A DNA stretch of 64,000 nucleotides from NCBI RefSeq assembly GCF_907164915.1, contig NC_061868.1, positions 50,405,689-50,469,688 of the forward strand, written 5' to 3'. This DNA is from Impatiens glandulifera. Its lineage: Eukaryota; Streptophyta; Magnoliopsida; Ericales; Balsaminaceae. Both the position numbers and the translations under genes were made by a program. The notes beneath the pieces were generated by a model, which had not been told where the DNA came from, ran no database searches, and saw only the letters and a list, made by a program, of their open reading frames with translations. This document shows, piece by piece, positions 31,583 to 44,793 of this stretch (positions are counted from its first letter, which is position 1; the number at the start of each line of letters is the position of its first letter).

Positions 31583-34450
31583 AATATAATCCATTAAGCT
31601 ATACCTTTTGATTCGTGAACTCGACACATATTGCAGTATGAAAAATGAGAGTTCTACGTGTTGCTCCTCTAGTCGGTCCACACGAGTCCGTTTAGATCTT
31701 GTTGCCTTCAATTACTAAGACGATAGAACAACATAGACAATCTTATTATTTTTTGGAAAAAAATTGTTATATCACAATAAAATCATTTTATCTCTCGTTG
31801 ATTAAAAGGAGAGATGAAATAATGGCAGAATCCAAAGGACTATACTTTTTTTCTTTCGTTGAAAAAAGTTGTTATATCGCGGTGAAATCCTTTCAACTCT
31901 AAGTGTGTGATCTCACATGACCCAATTATAGTAACTATATGTTTAACCTTATTAATCGCAATTGACTTCTAGCAAAGCATTGCAACTCCAGAAATAATCG
32001 GATTAGATTATCTCTGTTAATTGTCTTACCCATTTAGTAATTACGCATTGAATTAAATGACACAATTACTTTTAAAATCACTCTGTTATACTAAAATGGT
32101 CACTAAGAAGCTTTTATGTGAATCATATAAATTATAATACACTATATGTTTAATGGGATTGAGATTGATTTTTCGCCTAATGCAACGCTGTTATAAAGGT
32201 CTACGTACTCACAAAATTTATAAACCAATGTATGTTGAGGACATAACCCACTTCAAATTCAAAATAATCCATAGCATGTTTCAAATTGGTTTGACATATT
32301 GTTTATAGGGTTTAGAAAAGTAATAATATGTTTTTTTTTTCCTGCATCGCAACACAAATGATATATATTGACGGGTAAGAAGTTAGAAGTTAATTAATAA
32401 TGAAGTATTACTTTTATTTTATTTTTGTTAGGAAGTTAGGTACAGACTTTATCTAAAAGTTGATGGATTATCTTATCTGTATTTTATACAGTCAAGTTTG
32501 TATTCAACATTTATTTTAAAGATTGCAATTTAATGATTTAAGGGTTATAAAATGGTGAAAAATAACTAGAGGATCCGAATATTTTTATTATTTAAGATTT
32601 AAAATATTATTTGATTATATATAAGATGTTGGTCCAAATAAATAATTCAAATTATTGTTTATCAAAGGAATTTGTATGAATAGCTATGAGCCTATGCCCA
32701 TGTGATGGGGCAGCCGACGGCTGATTTGGGTCAAGGGTGCTCTATCGTTACCCCAATCAGGGAAGACTAAGAAAAGTAATGATAAGTACTGGACATAAAG
32801 ATATCATATATATAATCCATATTTATAGAGTTGAGGTCCTTGAGGAGTTGTTTGTTTAATTTTTTATAACTGTTAATCATTATGATAAAAAAATTCATTT
32901 CTTTTAAAAGGCCCCATTGCTCTCAGCTAAATGAGGCCCAAAAGAGTTGCCCAAATTTCTAAGCCCCAACTCATTTGTAATAGCTTATAGTAAGTAAGTT
33001 AAATACTTTTTAAAAATAGAAGAAAACACTGATATAGTTTTGAAATTTCTGTAATTAATTTGATATTCAACATTATATATATATATATATATTTTTTAAT
33101 TTTACATTGTTGAACGTGTCTTATAATATTGAATTCACGTTGACATACTTAAATAGTAGTAATCGAAATATGAATATCACCCACGATACTATTATTATGA
33201 AATGAAATTTATAAAAGTCGTTCTTACAAGTACGTAGAGTCGGTTAATGTATTTATCGTCTTTCTGAAAATCTGTGTTCGATAATTTATCGGTTTTATGA
33301 ATTTTATTTTTTAATTTTATATGATATCATGCTTAAGGACGACAATGGGGCGGTTCGGGACGGAAAATGCATTTATCATTCTTGCACTATTTTTATTTCA
33401 GATATTTTTTTAATACTATCCATGCGGACACCTTTTATAAAATATTTTTAAAAAAATAAAAATTATAAAATAAAATTATATAAACGAATTTTTAATATAA
33501 TATATATGGTAATATATTAAAATTTTATATTATTATAAAAAAATCAATTTACAACTCTTATAGAATATAATAAATAAATAAAATATATTTGTAATTTTAT
33601 ATATTTAATTGTGTTTATAGTGTTCGGGACAGAATCAGAATTAAATCGGGGACTCAAATATCATTCCCTCCCCATTTCCGTTCGGTTTCATAGAAACGGA
33701 ACAATTCAATTCGGTTATTACGAGCGGTTTCAAATTAAGATCCTTAATTATTCTTAGTTTCATTAGGCTTAAACGGTCTTTATTTATCATAATATATAAT
33801 CCATTTAAAAATAAAATTATGAAATATAATTAAACTTGTTGACATTAAATGATAAATCAAAACATGTAAAAGTTTAAAGAAAGCCCATTTAATTTATCCC
33901 TCCATTTAATTTTGCATTCAAAAGAGATTTATTTTTAAATATTTTGAAAGACAAAATCTCATGATAGATTGAATGATTTAATGCACTATTTTATATTAAA
34001 AAGCTAATATCTATTATAAATATTTTGCATGTCAATAAATTAATAAAGGAATATTGTAATCCATATAATATATGCAAAATATTACAGTTCTTTCTTAACA
34101 AAAAATATATATTTTTTTAATTCTAAAAGTATTAAATATTTTCTTAATAAATAATTGACACAACTAATAATAATAATATAAATAAAAATATATAAAAAAG
34201 AAAACATTTGAAAATATTTCCTAAGAAAGAAAAAGCAATGACGTAAGTTTGATTGACGTTACTAGCATTCCATTTTGAGACCAAAAAATAAACTTGATAG
34301 ATCCGAATATCTGATGGACGATTATTAACCGTGGGATGAGAGAGTAATTTTGTTAAGGTTGACAGATTGTTATAACTCCGTGATTTACCGTCGTCGGATC
34401 CGAGTGTTGGCAAAAGCCGAGTCACGCAAAGTCGGAAGGAATTCGCCATT
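31583..34450. other. AT-rich intergenic spacer
   Basis: No gene was found. Short GC-richer islands at about 32690-32760 and 33340-33375 (GGGGCGGTTCGGGACGG), and a related one at 33620-33720, look like eroded transposon ends. I cannot classify them. (TA)n lies near 33075. Confidence 0.5.
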
Positions 34451-35716
34451 TAGAATGCAGATTACTACTGCTTAATCTCCACCAGGATTTTCTCTCTCTA
34501 TCTTCCTTCCTTCCTTCATTTGATTTCATCATCATCATCATCATCAATATACAATCAAGGATTGTTGGCCGACCGAGCGAAACAATCGAGGACGGAGGAA
34601 GGAATAGATAGAGCTCCGCTTATCTCAAACGCATCTTTTGCTGGCTGGCTGGCCGCCCGCTAACTGTTAAACTGAGATTTCCAGCAGGTACATTCGGCCG
34701 ATTCATCGATCACTTTTTCTATTTCTTATATACACGACTTACTTCTGCAATTCATTGGATTCTAAACCTGTAAATATGTTTATTTCTATTGCAAGCTATT
34801 GTTGTTTACAGTTTTTACTTGTATTTTTTGAATTATCTTTCTCAGTTTCTTCAATCGGTTATTTTGTTGCTGAACCGATCTATGAGGTTAGGTTTGCTTC
34901 TGGATTGAACCGTTTTCCTTGGGAGACTTTGAATAATTATTCACAAGAGTTTTAATCAAATTGGAGTAAATTTAGCAGGGGATGTTTCCATTTCCCCTAA
35001 TTTTTGTAATGTATTGCATTATGGAATGGTACAGCGTTTTCAAGAAACTTAATCAACCATCTATGGCTATATCTATGTCTATGTCTATGTCTAGTTCTTG
35101 TTATGTTTCCAGAGCTGCATTTTAACTGTGACCTTATGGAGATCGACAATTTGTAGCATTTTCCCTTACCTTGTGGTGAAACTTGGGACTTTTATGTTGA
35201 TTTTCCAACGGTTTCTTGTATTTTCTCTAATCCCTGAACTGAAAAACGATGCAGCAGAGTGTAGAAATCAAGTTTTGGTTATGACATCAACATGCCTAAG
35301 TTGTAACTTGTAACCACAGTGTAGAAACTGATGATTAGCAAACTGATTTCTGGTTCTGCTAATATACATTTTGAAGCTTCTTCTGCCTTGATTTTACTTG
35401 TTTGAGACAATCTTAAAGAGGAGGACGTGTTGACTCTGCGTATCACTGTTCCATTTTTTATTATTATTTTAAAATGGTCCATGCGATATATGAAAATGAA
35501 TTGTTTAAGCACAACGAATAAGCATGACATGAGAGAAAAAATCATATCACTGTTTCTGTATCTACACTTTGTATATGTCTTGGTTGAAACTGATTTTCAT
35601 GAGATTGCTTACTGAGACATTTGACATTTTCTCTGTGCAGATGGTCTGAAATCTCTCTTGTGGCAGCCGTTTTCCCTAGCTACAAAATTCATCAGCAGAT
35701 TGTAAAACGGAACCTG
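34451..35716 (+). promoter_or_regulatory. 5' leader exon, leader intron and short uORF of the RING-H2 gene
   Basis: A GC-richer leader (about 34480-34687) ends at a CAG|GTACAT donor (34688). A matching acceptor TCTGTGCAG ends at 35640, giving a 953-bp leader intron. The second exon opens with ATGGTCTGA, a two-codon upstream ORF at 35641-35649, 68 bp before the main ATG. Leader introns are common in plant regulatory genes and often raise expression. Confidence 0.5.
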
Positions 35717-38700
35717 ATGCAGGGGCAAAGGAGGATGTCTAATTCATTTACTGAATCTGTTGATCTTAACCAGGGATCTAATGACAGTAACACTGGTGTG
35801 GATCAGTCATCTTCCTGGAATAACATGTCAGGTCCTGGGGAGAGCCCAGTGCCAAGCTACAATCATTTCGCCAGAGACAGTGATGCATCTGCTGTTGGTA
35901 GAGGTGGTCATACTTTTCGTGGTTGGGACTTTGGTCAGTCTAGCTCGGGTGCGAACTTACAGAACCATGGATCTAGTGATGAATTTAAAAGTGTAAGTGG
36001 CCAAACCTCTTTTCGTGGTAGTTATACAGGTCTAGGATTAGAAGAAAGGATATTTGGATCAAGTGTCAGTAGTGGTATTGGTGCCAATCAGTTTGGTGGG
36101 AGACCTCAAATTTTGCCGAGTACTGGTCGGATTCCTAGACCCATAAACTTGAATAGTGAAGAAATGATAGAGAGTCATGATATTGAGCTGGGTATGGGTT
36201 CGTATGCTGGCCATTACCTCAATAAGTTGGACAGACCAGAGACAGATCCTTCCTTGAACAATGTAGGCACATCTTCTGGTAATCCTATCTACTGTGTTGA
36301 GAATGGTCAAGGCTCGGGTTCTTCTTTAGGAAATTGGGGTTCATCATGCAAAAGAAAGGCCCTTGAAGGTAGTTCTGGACACTATCAAGGTGGAAGTTCA
36401 AGTAGCTTCCAACAATCTGAGAACATTGCACGCCATAGCGTTCCTGGTCGTTATGCTGCTTCTACTTCCTTAAATATATCATCACCACCAGCGAATTCTC
36501 CAAGCATTAATCCTGAATACCTACAATATGGAAATCAGACTGGTCTGCCTACTGTGACTTCTGAAGTCTTTTCATCTTCAGGGTTGACAGGTGTTGCAGA
36601 AAGCTCCTCAAGAAACTCTTGCTCTAGACTGGATTTGGGGAGTCGTGAATCTCGAAGGTTTCATGTTCCATCATCAGGAATTGCTTTAGGACTCCCCGAT
36701 GTGCCTCCCCACCAATTGTCTAGACCCTTTTCTTTTACTAGCCCTTTGGACCCTAGGTCGATTTCTTTACTTCCATCCACTTCAACCAACCCTCCAAACC
36801 AATACTGTTCTGAAAATAACCCTGATATCTCAAGGAACATACCCGCTTTCACCTGGAACGGGGGCCTTCACCATCAAGCTAGTGGTTCTTTTATGAGTGC
36901 TGGACAGAGAGGTCTCTCACTGCTTGAAGAAGAAAATTTCTACGACCTTTCTAGAAACAGTACAGAGCATCCCTATTTTACTCTTGGGACTGAGTTAAGA
37001 AGTATGACCCAAGATGCAAATAATAGGAATACATCTATTGGAAATCCAAGCAGTTCTTCAGGTGTTCTTCCTGGTTCTCGTACCTACTCTAACTCTGGTA
37101 TATCTCCTTTCCCAAACCCATGGATTTCCCATCAGAATTCACCACCACAAAGTCAAAGGTTATCGGAGTTGACTCCTTGGTCTCTCTTTCCACCTGTTAA
37201 CTCTGGTTCTGGAATCCAGAGAGGTCAATTACCTCACTTGCGTCCAAGTTCCTCACTGATTCAAGAAACTGGAACGCCTTCTGGATCTAATCATGGTCAT
37301 CGTTCATTGTACCCGAGGAGAGGTACATGGTCGATGGATGTAGCAGATGATGAACTGAGTGGCTGGCATGCTTCATCTTCTGACAATGAAGGGAGACTGA
37401 GATTAGTATCTGAGGTTTGTTCATTTGCATCTTTCATGTTCACATCCTGCAGTCATATTACTTAGTTATTTTCAATGCTTAGGTATGTCAGTTTCGTTTA
37501 TAATTCTGTAATGATCTGGTTACTAGTATTTCATGATTTTTGGTTACTGTTTATAACTCACATTTATGATGTTTCAGAAGGAAGCATTTTCTTTGCATCA
37601 GATATTTTTAACTTTACAGTAGCTTCATTTGGTTTAATTAGGTTTGGCCTTGCATGATATCAATTGTCAATTAGCTTGAAATCTCCCGGGCTTATAGTTT
37701 TAGTTAATAAATCTTTTATAGAATGTAGGAAGTAGGAACGCTTGACCAATGGTTTGAAATATTATGTGAATTAACTCTGCTATCATTTCAATTTCACTTC
37801 TAGATAGCTTATGTATCTCTGTGATGTTCCTCCTGTGGAGTTTCCATATTTCATGATTAAACATGCTAAATTAATATTATGTGAACGTTCCAAATTGTGA
37901 GCCTTGCAGAAGTATTGTTCCCCATGAATTACTTGTTATATGTGGCATGCTTGTGTATGAATTACAGTACTTTGTAGATACCATAATATTGATTGATGCC
38001 TCTTATTTTGTTTTTCAGATTCGACAAGTGTTGAATGCAATGCGTAGGATTGAGAATTTCCAGGCAGAGGTTTGATTCTCTAGATCAATGTTGTTGACTA
38101 CGATTTACATATATACAAAATTTGACTTGGTTTTTTCCATTATGGCATCATGACAAAGCCACCCTTAAGTTACTTTTAAATTTACTACTAAATATTTATG
38201 ATTAGTTAGTAACAAATTTTTTTAAGGGCTTAGTAAGAAGAGCTGGCTAAAATTTCTTCAGAAATGCGTCATTTTGTTAATTCTCTGGCTCATGGACCAT
38301 GTACACCAGGATTACGTGATGTTCGACCCTTTCATAAATGGGGCTGCTGATATGCATGACAGACATCGGGGCATGAGGCTTGATGTTGATAACATGTCCT
38401 ATGAGGTATGTATGTATGTAAGTATGTAAGCAAAGGTTTGTTCGCATTATCAAAAAACTAAATATAGTGTTACTGCAATACCAGGAGCTGTTGGCATTGG
38501 AAGAGCAGATTGGAAATGTGAGCACTGGGTTAAACGAAGAAACCATTATGAAGGATATGCAACAGAGCAAGTTCATGTCTCTTGACTCCTCACTGAAGTC
38601 TGAGCCTTGCTGTATATGCCAGGTAAGGGGGGGTGGGATTTTGTTGTTGAATGAGAAAAATATTGACGAGATTCATGTATATATTGTGTTGTTGTAACGC

Positions 38701-38837
38701 TGCAGGAGGAATATGCAATAGGAGATAACATGGGGAAGCTGGAATGTGGACATGATTTTCATACCAACTGCATTAAGAAGTGGCTGACAGTGAAGAACAT
38801 TTGCCCTATTTGCAAAATGCCTGCTTTGGGTACATGA
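35717..38837 (+). CDS. MBR2: RING-H2 E3 ubiquitin ligase, MBR1/MBR2 (HIP1) family
   Basis: Exons 35717-37414, 38019-38069, 38310-38405, 38485-38622 and 38706-38837 give 704 aa. The N-terminus MQGQRRMSNSFTESVDLNQG, the long Ser/Gly/Asn-rich disordered middle, the LRLVSEIRQVLNAMRRIEN helix, FDPFINGAADMHDRHRGMRLDVDNMSYEEL and a C-terminal RING-H2 are the family layout. RING ligands are C657, C660, C675, H677, H680, C683, C694 and C697. Family members MBR1/2 target the Mediator subunit MED25/PFT1 for degradation and promote flowering; this is inferred for this gene. ATG 35717 was chosen because family proteins start MQG, and the frame above it is leader. All splice sites are GT-AG and keep frame. 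Synteny with CCoAOMT supports MBR2. Confidence 0.9.
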
Positions 38838-40066
38838 TGATGATGATGATTTATTTATACAATGAATGTTTGGAAAGTGGGATCCCCCTTATTTTGGTTG
38901 AAAGTGAAAAAGGCTTAAAACTCGGTAACTTTGATCCCATAGACAGACAGACAGACCGACTATTATTACTTACTTTGATTATGACATTTACTTTGGTATG
39001 CAAAAAATCCCAGACCTTTCTTGCTCTCATATTATACAACTTTCAAAGCTAGGTAATTGGTGCATTTCTTCAACATATATTTTCAAATTTCATTAGTCTT
39101 TTTTTTTTTTCAAAACAAAATTTCCAGTTTGTTTTTTTGGGAATAAACCATATCTAAATACTTGTTAAAAATGTTATTTTTAGAATAAGAAAATAAACTT
39201 TTCATTAGACTATTGTTTCCCTGGAAGTCTTATTACAGATGTTTTTATTTCTTTTGAAATTTAGATCAAGAATATAGTGAAAAAACGAAAATACATATTT
39301 GTCCTTTATATTTTTACAAAGTGGTTTTTTAATTTAATATCTGTTTATCTTTTATTATTATTATTATTATTATTATTAATATTTAAATTAATTAAAAATA
39401 GTAATATTCATTTATTATCTAAATATTGTTTTAAATAAATGTTAATGCTATATGATTATATCAATTATGATTTCTTATTCTTTTAACTTTTTTGTATGAT
39501 TTTTTACATTTTAATTTTTATAATTATATATAAACATTCTAACTCACAATTATATACAAATCTATATATATCTAATAACACTTAATTTAAAATGTTAGAG
39601 GTGTAACCTCCACCATCATTAACAAATTAGGTAATTTCTCTTTCCTAATAATTATTTATTTTAATTATTTTCTCTCTCCAAATAATTATATATATATATA
39701 TAAATTTCTTTCCTAATATATATATATTTCTCTCCCTTAATTTAATTATTGAGTATTTTTTACTCTCTCTTACCATATAAATATTTATATTTTTGTCGCA
39801 TTTATAATATAAAATATTTTTTTATCAATAATTTTATATTAAAATATATAATATTACATAACATATTTATTTTTATATTTAATAATAACAATATATATAT
39901 AATAATGTTTAAAGTCAACATGCACCACATTAATCCATCGTCATTAGATATATAATCCACATTATCAAATATTTTATCTCTCCTCTCTCCTCCCCTTTAT
40001 TTCATAATTTCTCTTTGCTAATAATTATTTATCTTAATTATTTTCTCTCTCCTAATATATATATAT
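38838..40066. other. AT-rich spacer after the RING-H2 gene
   Basis: The start is the probable 3' untranslated region. From 39340 on there are TTATTA runs and long A/T-rich tracts. A block at about 39620-39980 is partly repeated at 40010-40560 (TCTCTCC...TTTAATTATT...TACTCTCTCTTA), indicating a diverged local duplication. No gene was found. Confidence 0.5.
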
Positions 40067-40265
40067 GAGGAGTGATAGAAGGAGGGAATTTAGTGAGGGA
40101 ATTTGGTGAGGGAATGACATTGCATCACCTTCATTGCTTGGAAAATGTAAAAGTGGGAGGAAAGAGAGAAAAAAGAGAAATTATTTGATTTTTCTAGCGA
40201 ATAAGATTATGCCTCATTCCCTCACCAAATTCCCTCACCAAATTCCCTCACCTAATCATTTCTCT
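40067..40265. mobile_element. Foldback MITE-like element
   Basis: The left arm GAGGAGTGATAGAAGGAGGG continues with repeats of GGGAATTTRGTGA. The right arm, read in reverse (GAGAAATGATTAGGTGAGGG), has the same series. The two arms can pair over roughly 50 bases. It is flanked by TA runs, so the target duplication cannot be resolved. There is no coding. Confidence 0.55.
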
Positions 40266-40287
40266 ATATATATATATAAAAGTTTCT

Positions 40288-40292
<5 letters not shown>

Positions 40293-40330
<38 letters not shown>

Positions 40331-40836
40331 TCTCCCTTAATTTAATTATTAAATATTTTTTACTCTCTCTTATTATATAAATATTTATAAATTTTTCACT
40401 AATAATATAAAATATTTTTTTATCAATAATGTTATATTAAAATATATAATATTATATAACATATTTATTTTTATATTTAATAATAAATATATATATATAT
40501 AATAATAATATATAAAGTCAATCAGCACCACATTAATCCATATATAATCTATATCATTAAATATTTTCTCTCTCCTCTCTCCTCTCTCCTCCTCTTCATT
40601 TCTTAATTAAATTTTGTTTTTCTATTATTATATATATTATATATAATATATATTTCATTATCAGATATTATCTAAAACATTATCTATATTAATATTAATT
40701 CAAGATATATAAAAAAAATTGGTTATAAATGAATTTAACTTCATAATTTTTATATTTATTTATATATAAATATAAACAACTTTTTTTATATTTTTATAAA
40801 TGCACCTACCTTCATAATTTTATATTTATTGGTTAC

Positions 40837-40885
<49 letters not shown>
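40293..40885. repeat. AT spacer bounded by (TA)n microsatellites
   Basis: (TA)n runs lie at about 40293-40326 and 40841-40885, with CTCTCTCC-rich and A/T-rich DNA between. No gene was found. Confidence 0.8.
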
Positions 40886-40890
<5 letters not shown>

Positions 40891-41003
40891 TAGTTTTCAT
40901 CATTAATTTTATATAAATACATTTTATCTTTTATCATACATTTTTTCACTCATCATATATATAATAATATAAATAATTTTTAAGTTAATATAAAAATTAA
41001 TTA

Positions 41004-43545
41004 ATTGGTAATAAATATTAAATACAAAATATATATGCATACACAAAATAATAAAATTATTTCAACAATCATAAGTGGTCTAGCGGTTTAAGTGTTCATA
41101 TTTCATGCGAAAGATTAGGGTTCGAATCCTAGAACATGCAAATTTTAAACAAATCATAGGCATATGAAAGTGTGATGTTGGAATTAGTGGTTGGTTGGAC
41201 GAGCATTTAAATGTTTGAGGTCACGAGATGGAGGTTGGGAGGTTAGTGGTTTGTCAAGTATGATATCAGAATTAGTGGTTGGTATGACGAGCATTTGAAA
41301 TTGTGAGGTCACGAAATGGAGGTCAGGTGGTGGGTGGTGGGTGGTTTGTCGAGTGTGAGGTCGGAATTAGTGGTTGGTTTGGCAAGCATTTGAAAGTGTA
41401 AGGTCACGAGATGGAGGTCGAGTGGTGAGTGGTTTGTCGAGTGTGAGGTCGGAATTAGTGGTTGGTTTGGCAAGCATTTGAAAGTGTAAGGTCACGAGAT
41501 GGAGGTCGAGTGGTGAGTGGTTTGTCGAGTGTGAGGTTGGAATTAATGGTTGGTTTGAAGAGAATTTAAAAGTGTGAGGTCACGAGATAGAAGTCGGGTG
41601 GTGGGTGGTTTGTCGAGTGTGATGTCGGAATTAGTGGTTGGGTTGACGAGCATTTAAAAGTGTGAGGTCACAAGATGAAAGTCGGGTGGTGGGTGGTTTG
41701 TCGAGTGTGAAGTCGAAATTATTGGGTGGTGGGTGATTTTTTGAGTGTGATGTCGGAATTAGTGGTTGGGTTGACGAGCATTTGAAAGTGTGAGGTCACA
41801 AGATGAAGGTCGGGTGGTGGGTGGTTTGTCGAGTGTGAAGCAAAATTATTGGGTGGTGGGTGGTTTGTCGATTGTGAAGTCAGAATTATTTGGTGGTGTG
41901 TGGTTTGTCGAGTATGATGTCGGAATTAGAGATTGGGTTGGCGAGCATTTGAAAGTGTGAGGTCACAAGATGAAGGTCAGGTGGTGGATGGTTTGTCGAG
42001 TGTGAAGTCGGAATTATTGGGTGGTGGGTGGTTTGTCGAGTGTGAAGTCGGAATTATTGGGTGGTGGGTGGTTTGTCGAGTGTGATGTCGGAATTAGTGG
42101 TTGGGTTGACGAGTATTTGAAAGTGTGAGGTCACAAGATGAAGGTCGGGTGGTGGGTGGTTTGTCCAGTGTGAAGTCAGAATTATTGGTTGGTTTGACGA
42201 GCATTTAAAAGTGTGAGATCACGAGATGGAGGTCGGGTGGTGGTTAACTAATTGTTAATAAATATTAAATACAAAATATATACGCATACAAAAAATAATA
42301 AAATTATTTCAACAATCATAAGTAATCTAACGGTTTAAGTATTCACATTTCATGTGGAAGACCAACTTTCGAATCCCAAAACATGCAAATTTATATTTTC
42401 AACGATGTATTCTTGACTATAATATATGGTGACGCAACTTCTAAACAAATGATAAGCATCTGAAAGTGTGAGGTCGGAATTAGTGGTTGGTTTGGGCATC
42501 TGAAAGTGTGAGGTCGGAATTAGTGGTTGGTTTGGTGAGCATTTGAAAGTTTGAGGTCACGAGATGGAGGTCGGGTGGTGGGTTGTTTGTCAAATGTGAA
42601 GTCGGAATTAAAGGTTGATGTGGTGAGCATTTGAATGTGTGAGGTCACGAGATGGAGGTCGGGTAGTGGGTAGTTTGTCGAGTGTGAGGTTGGAATTAAT
42701 GGTTGGTTTGACGAGTATTTGAAAGTGTGAAGTCGGAATTATTTGGTGGTGGGTGGTTTGTCGAGTGTGATGTCGGAATTAGTGATTGGGTTGACGAGTA
42801 TTTGAAAGTGTGAGGTCACAAGATGAAGGTCGGGTGGTGGATGGTTTGTCGAGTGTGAAGTCGGAATTATTGGGTGGTGGGTGGTTTGTCGAGTGTGAAG
42901 TCGGAATTATTGGTTGGTTTGACGAGCATTTAAAAGTGTGAGATCACGAGATGGAGGTCGGGTGGTGGTTAACTAATTGTTAATAAATATTAAATACAAA
43001 ATATATATGCATACACAAAATAATAAAATTATTTCAACAATCATAAGTAATCTAGCGGTTTAAGTATTCACATTTCATGTGGAAGACCAACTTTCGAATC
43101 CCAAAAATGCAAATTTATATTTTCAACGATGTATTCTTGACTATAATATATGGTGGCGCAACTTCTAAACAAATGATAAGCATCTGAAAGTGTGAGGTCG
43201 GAATTAGTGGTTGGTTTGGGCATCTGAAAGTGTGAGGTCGGAATTAGTGGTTGGTTTGGGCATCTGAAAGTGTGAGGTCGGAATTAGTGGTTGGTTTGGT
43301 GAGCATTTGAAAGTTTGAGGTCACGAGATGGAGGTCGGGTGGTGAGTTGTTTGTCGAATGTGAGGTCGGAATTAAAGGTTGGTGTGGTGAGCATTTGAAT
43401 GTGTGAGGTCACGAGATGGAGGTCGGGTGGTGGGTAGTTTGTCGAGTGTGAGGTTGGAATTAATGGTTGGTTTGACGAGCATTTGAAAGTGTGAGGTCAC
43501 AAGATGATGGTCAATTGAGGGGTTAAGTGGGTGTCGAACGGATAA
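41004..43545 (+). repeat. G-rich minisatellite with 40- and 88-bp units and higher-order repeats
   Basis: The basic phrase is GTGTGAGGTCGGAATTAGTG followed by GTTGGTTTG, GAGCATTTGAAAGTGTGAGG and a GGTCGGGTGGTGGGTGG segment. It occurs as exact tandem copies of 88 bp (41341 and 41429) and of 40 bp (42001/42041; three in a row at about 43182-43301). A non-minisatellite block starting at TAATAAATATTAAATACAAA recurs at about 41008, 42250 and 42976, so the last two higher-order units are about 726 bp apart. Each block carries a tRNA-like segment. The plus strand is strongly G/T-biased. No coding was found. Confidence 0.9.
41070..41140 (+). repeat. tRNA-like (SINE-head-like) segment, recurring at about 42312 and 43038
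   Basis: GTGGTCTAGCGGTTTAAGTG resembles a pol III A box and GGTTCGAATCC is a B box, with the right spacing for a tRNA-derived promoter. The acceptor stem and a good T stem are missing, so it is not a tRNA gene. The two later copies have lost the B box (CTTTCGAATCC). Confidence 0.5.
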
Positions 43546-43689
43546 AATATAAGTTAATCTTAAGTTTAAAATGAAACTTAATTTTATCTAAAATATTTAT
43601 AAATAAATAATATTTTATATATATTCTCATCCGTCATGCTAGTATTAATTAATAATTTAATTCAGATTTATAGTGAAAGAATGAAATTT

Positions 43690-43733
<44 letters not shown>

Positions 43734-43978
43734 AGATTAATTGTCAAAATATTTTGAATTTAGTTTATAATGAATTTATATTTATGGTTAAATTAAAATT
43801 ATATTATATTTTATTTAATCTTGTTATATTTTTATTATCATTATCTAAAAGAATAATTATTATTTACATTCAAAAGAAAATTATATAATTAAGAATATTT
43901 TTGGACGATAATATTAAAAAAATAATATATATATCATTAAATGGAAATGAAATTGATAGTAATAAATTGTCATGTTAG

Positions 43979-44025
<47 letters not shown>

Positions 44026-44754
44026 GTTTTTTATGTTAGTTTCTGGATTCAAATCAAAAATATCAAATACTTGGTAATTTATTAATATTTTTATGAAATA
44101 ATTATATTTTACCGTAAATATATTAATTATAACCCGAAAATAAGTTGTTTCAATGCTCACACATATTGTATATATACATTAATTACTTTTTCTCTTTCAA
44201 CTATATATACACTAAAAAGGCAAAGAAACTGTCACTTAGAGTAAATAATCTTAATAAAATGAAACTAGTCCCATTACAACTAAAGAGGAGATAAGTATTA
44301 AATATAACAACTTTAAGATCTTATATTAGAGAATTGTTTTAGTAAGAAGAAAAAGTACAATAAAGTTATTTTCATAATGACCAAAAGATTACTCAATCAT
44401 TACATTAATAGTATATATATATATATTCAAATATATAAAATGTGAAAAGTATTATAGAAATCTAATTAAATTAGTTACATCTTTTTAAAAAGTATATAAT
44501 TATATAAATCTCCTAAGGAAATAGCTGTAACCTTTTTCTTTTTCTTTTTTTGTATTTTAAATTAAATATTTTTTTTTATAAATATACAATTATTTTATCA
44601 AAATTTGAGAGATTATTTTTATACCTGTTTATAAAAAATGATTCTTAATAATAAAAAAAGTTAAATAGTTTTTTTACAAGTAGTCTTTCATTCTCTATAA
44701 CTAGTATAATTATTTTTTTTAATGAAAATATTATAAGATATTTTTCTCAAAAAT

Positions 44755-44793
<39 letters not shown>

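Noticed and set aside
41070..41140. Functional tRNA gene
   Set aside because: A and B boxes are present, but the acceptor and T stems do not pair. Kept only as a tRNA-derived repeat.
41160..43540. CRISPR-like array
   Set aside because: Repeats are direct and contiguous with no unique spacers, and the DNA is plant nuclear. It is a minisatellite.
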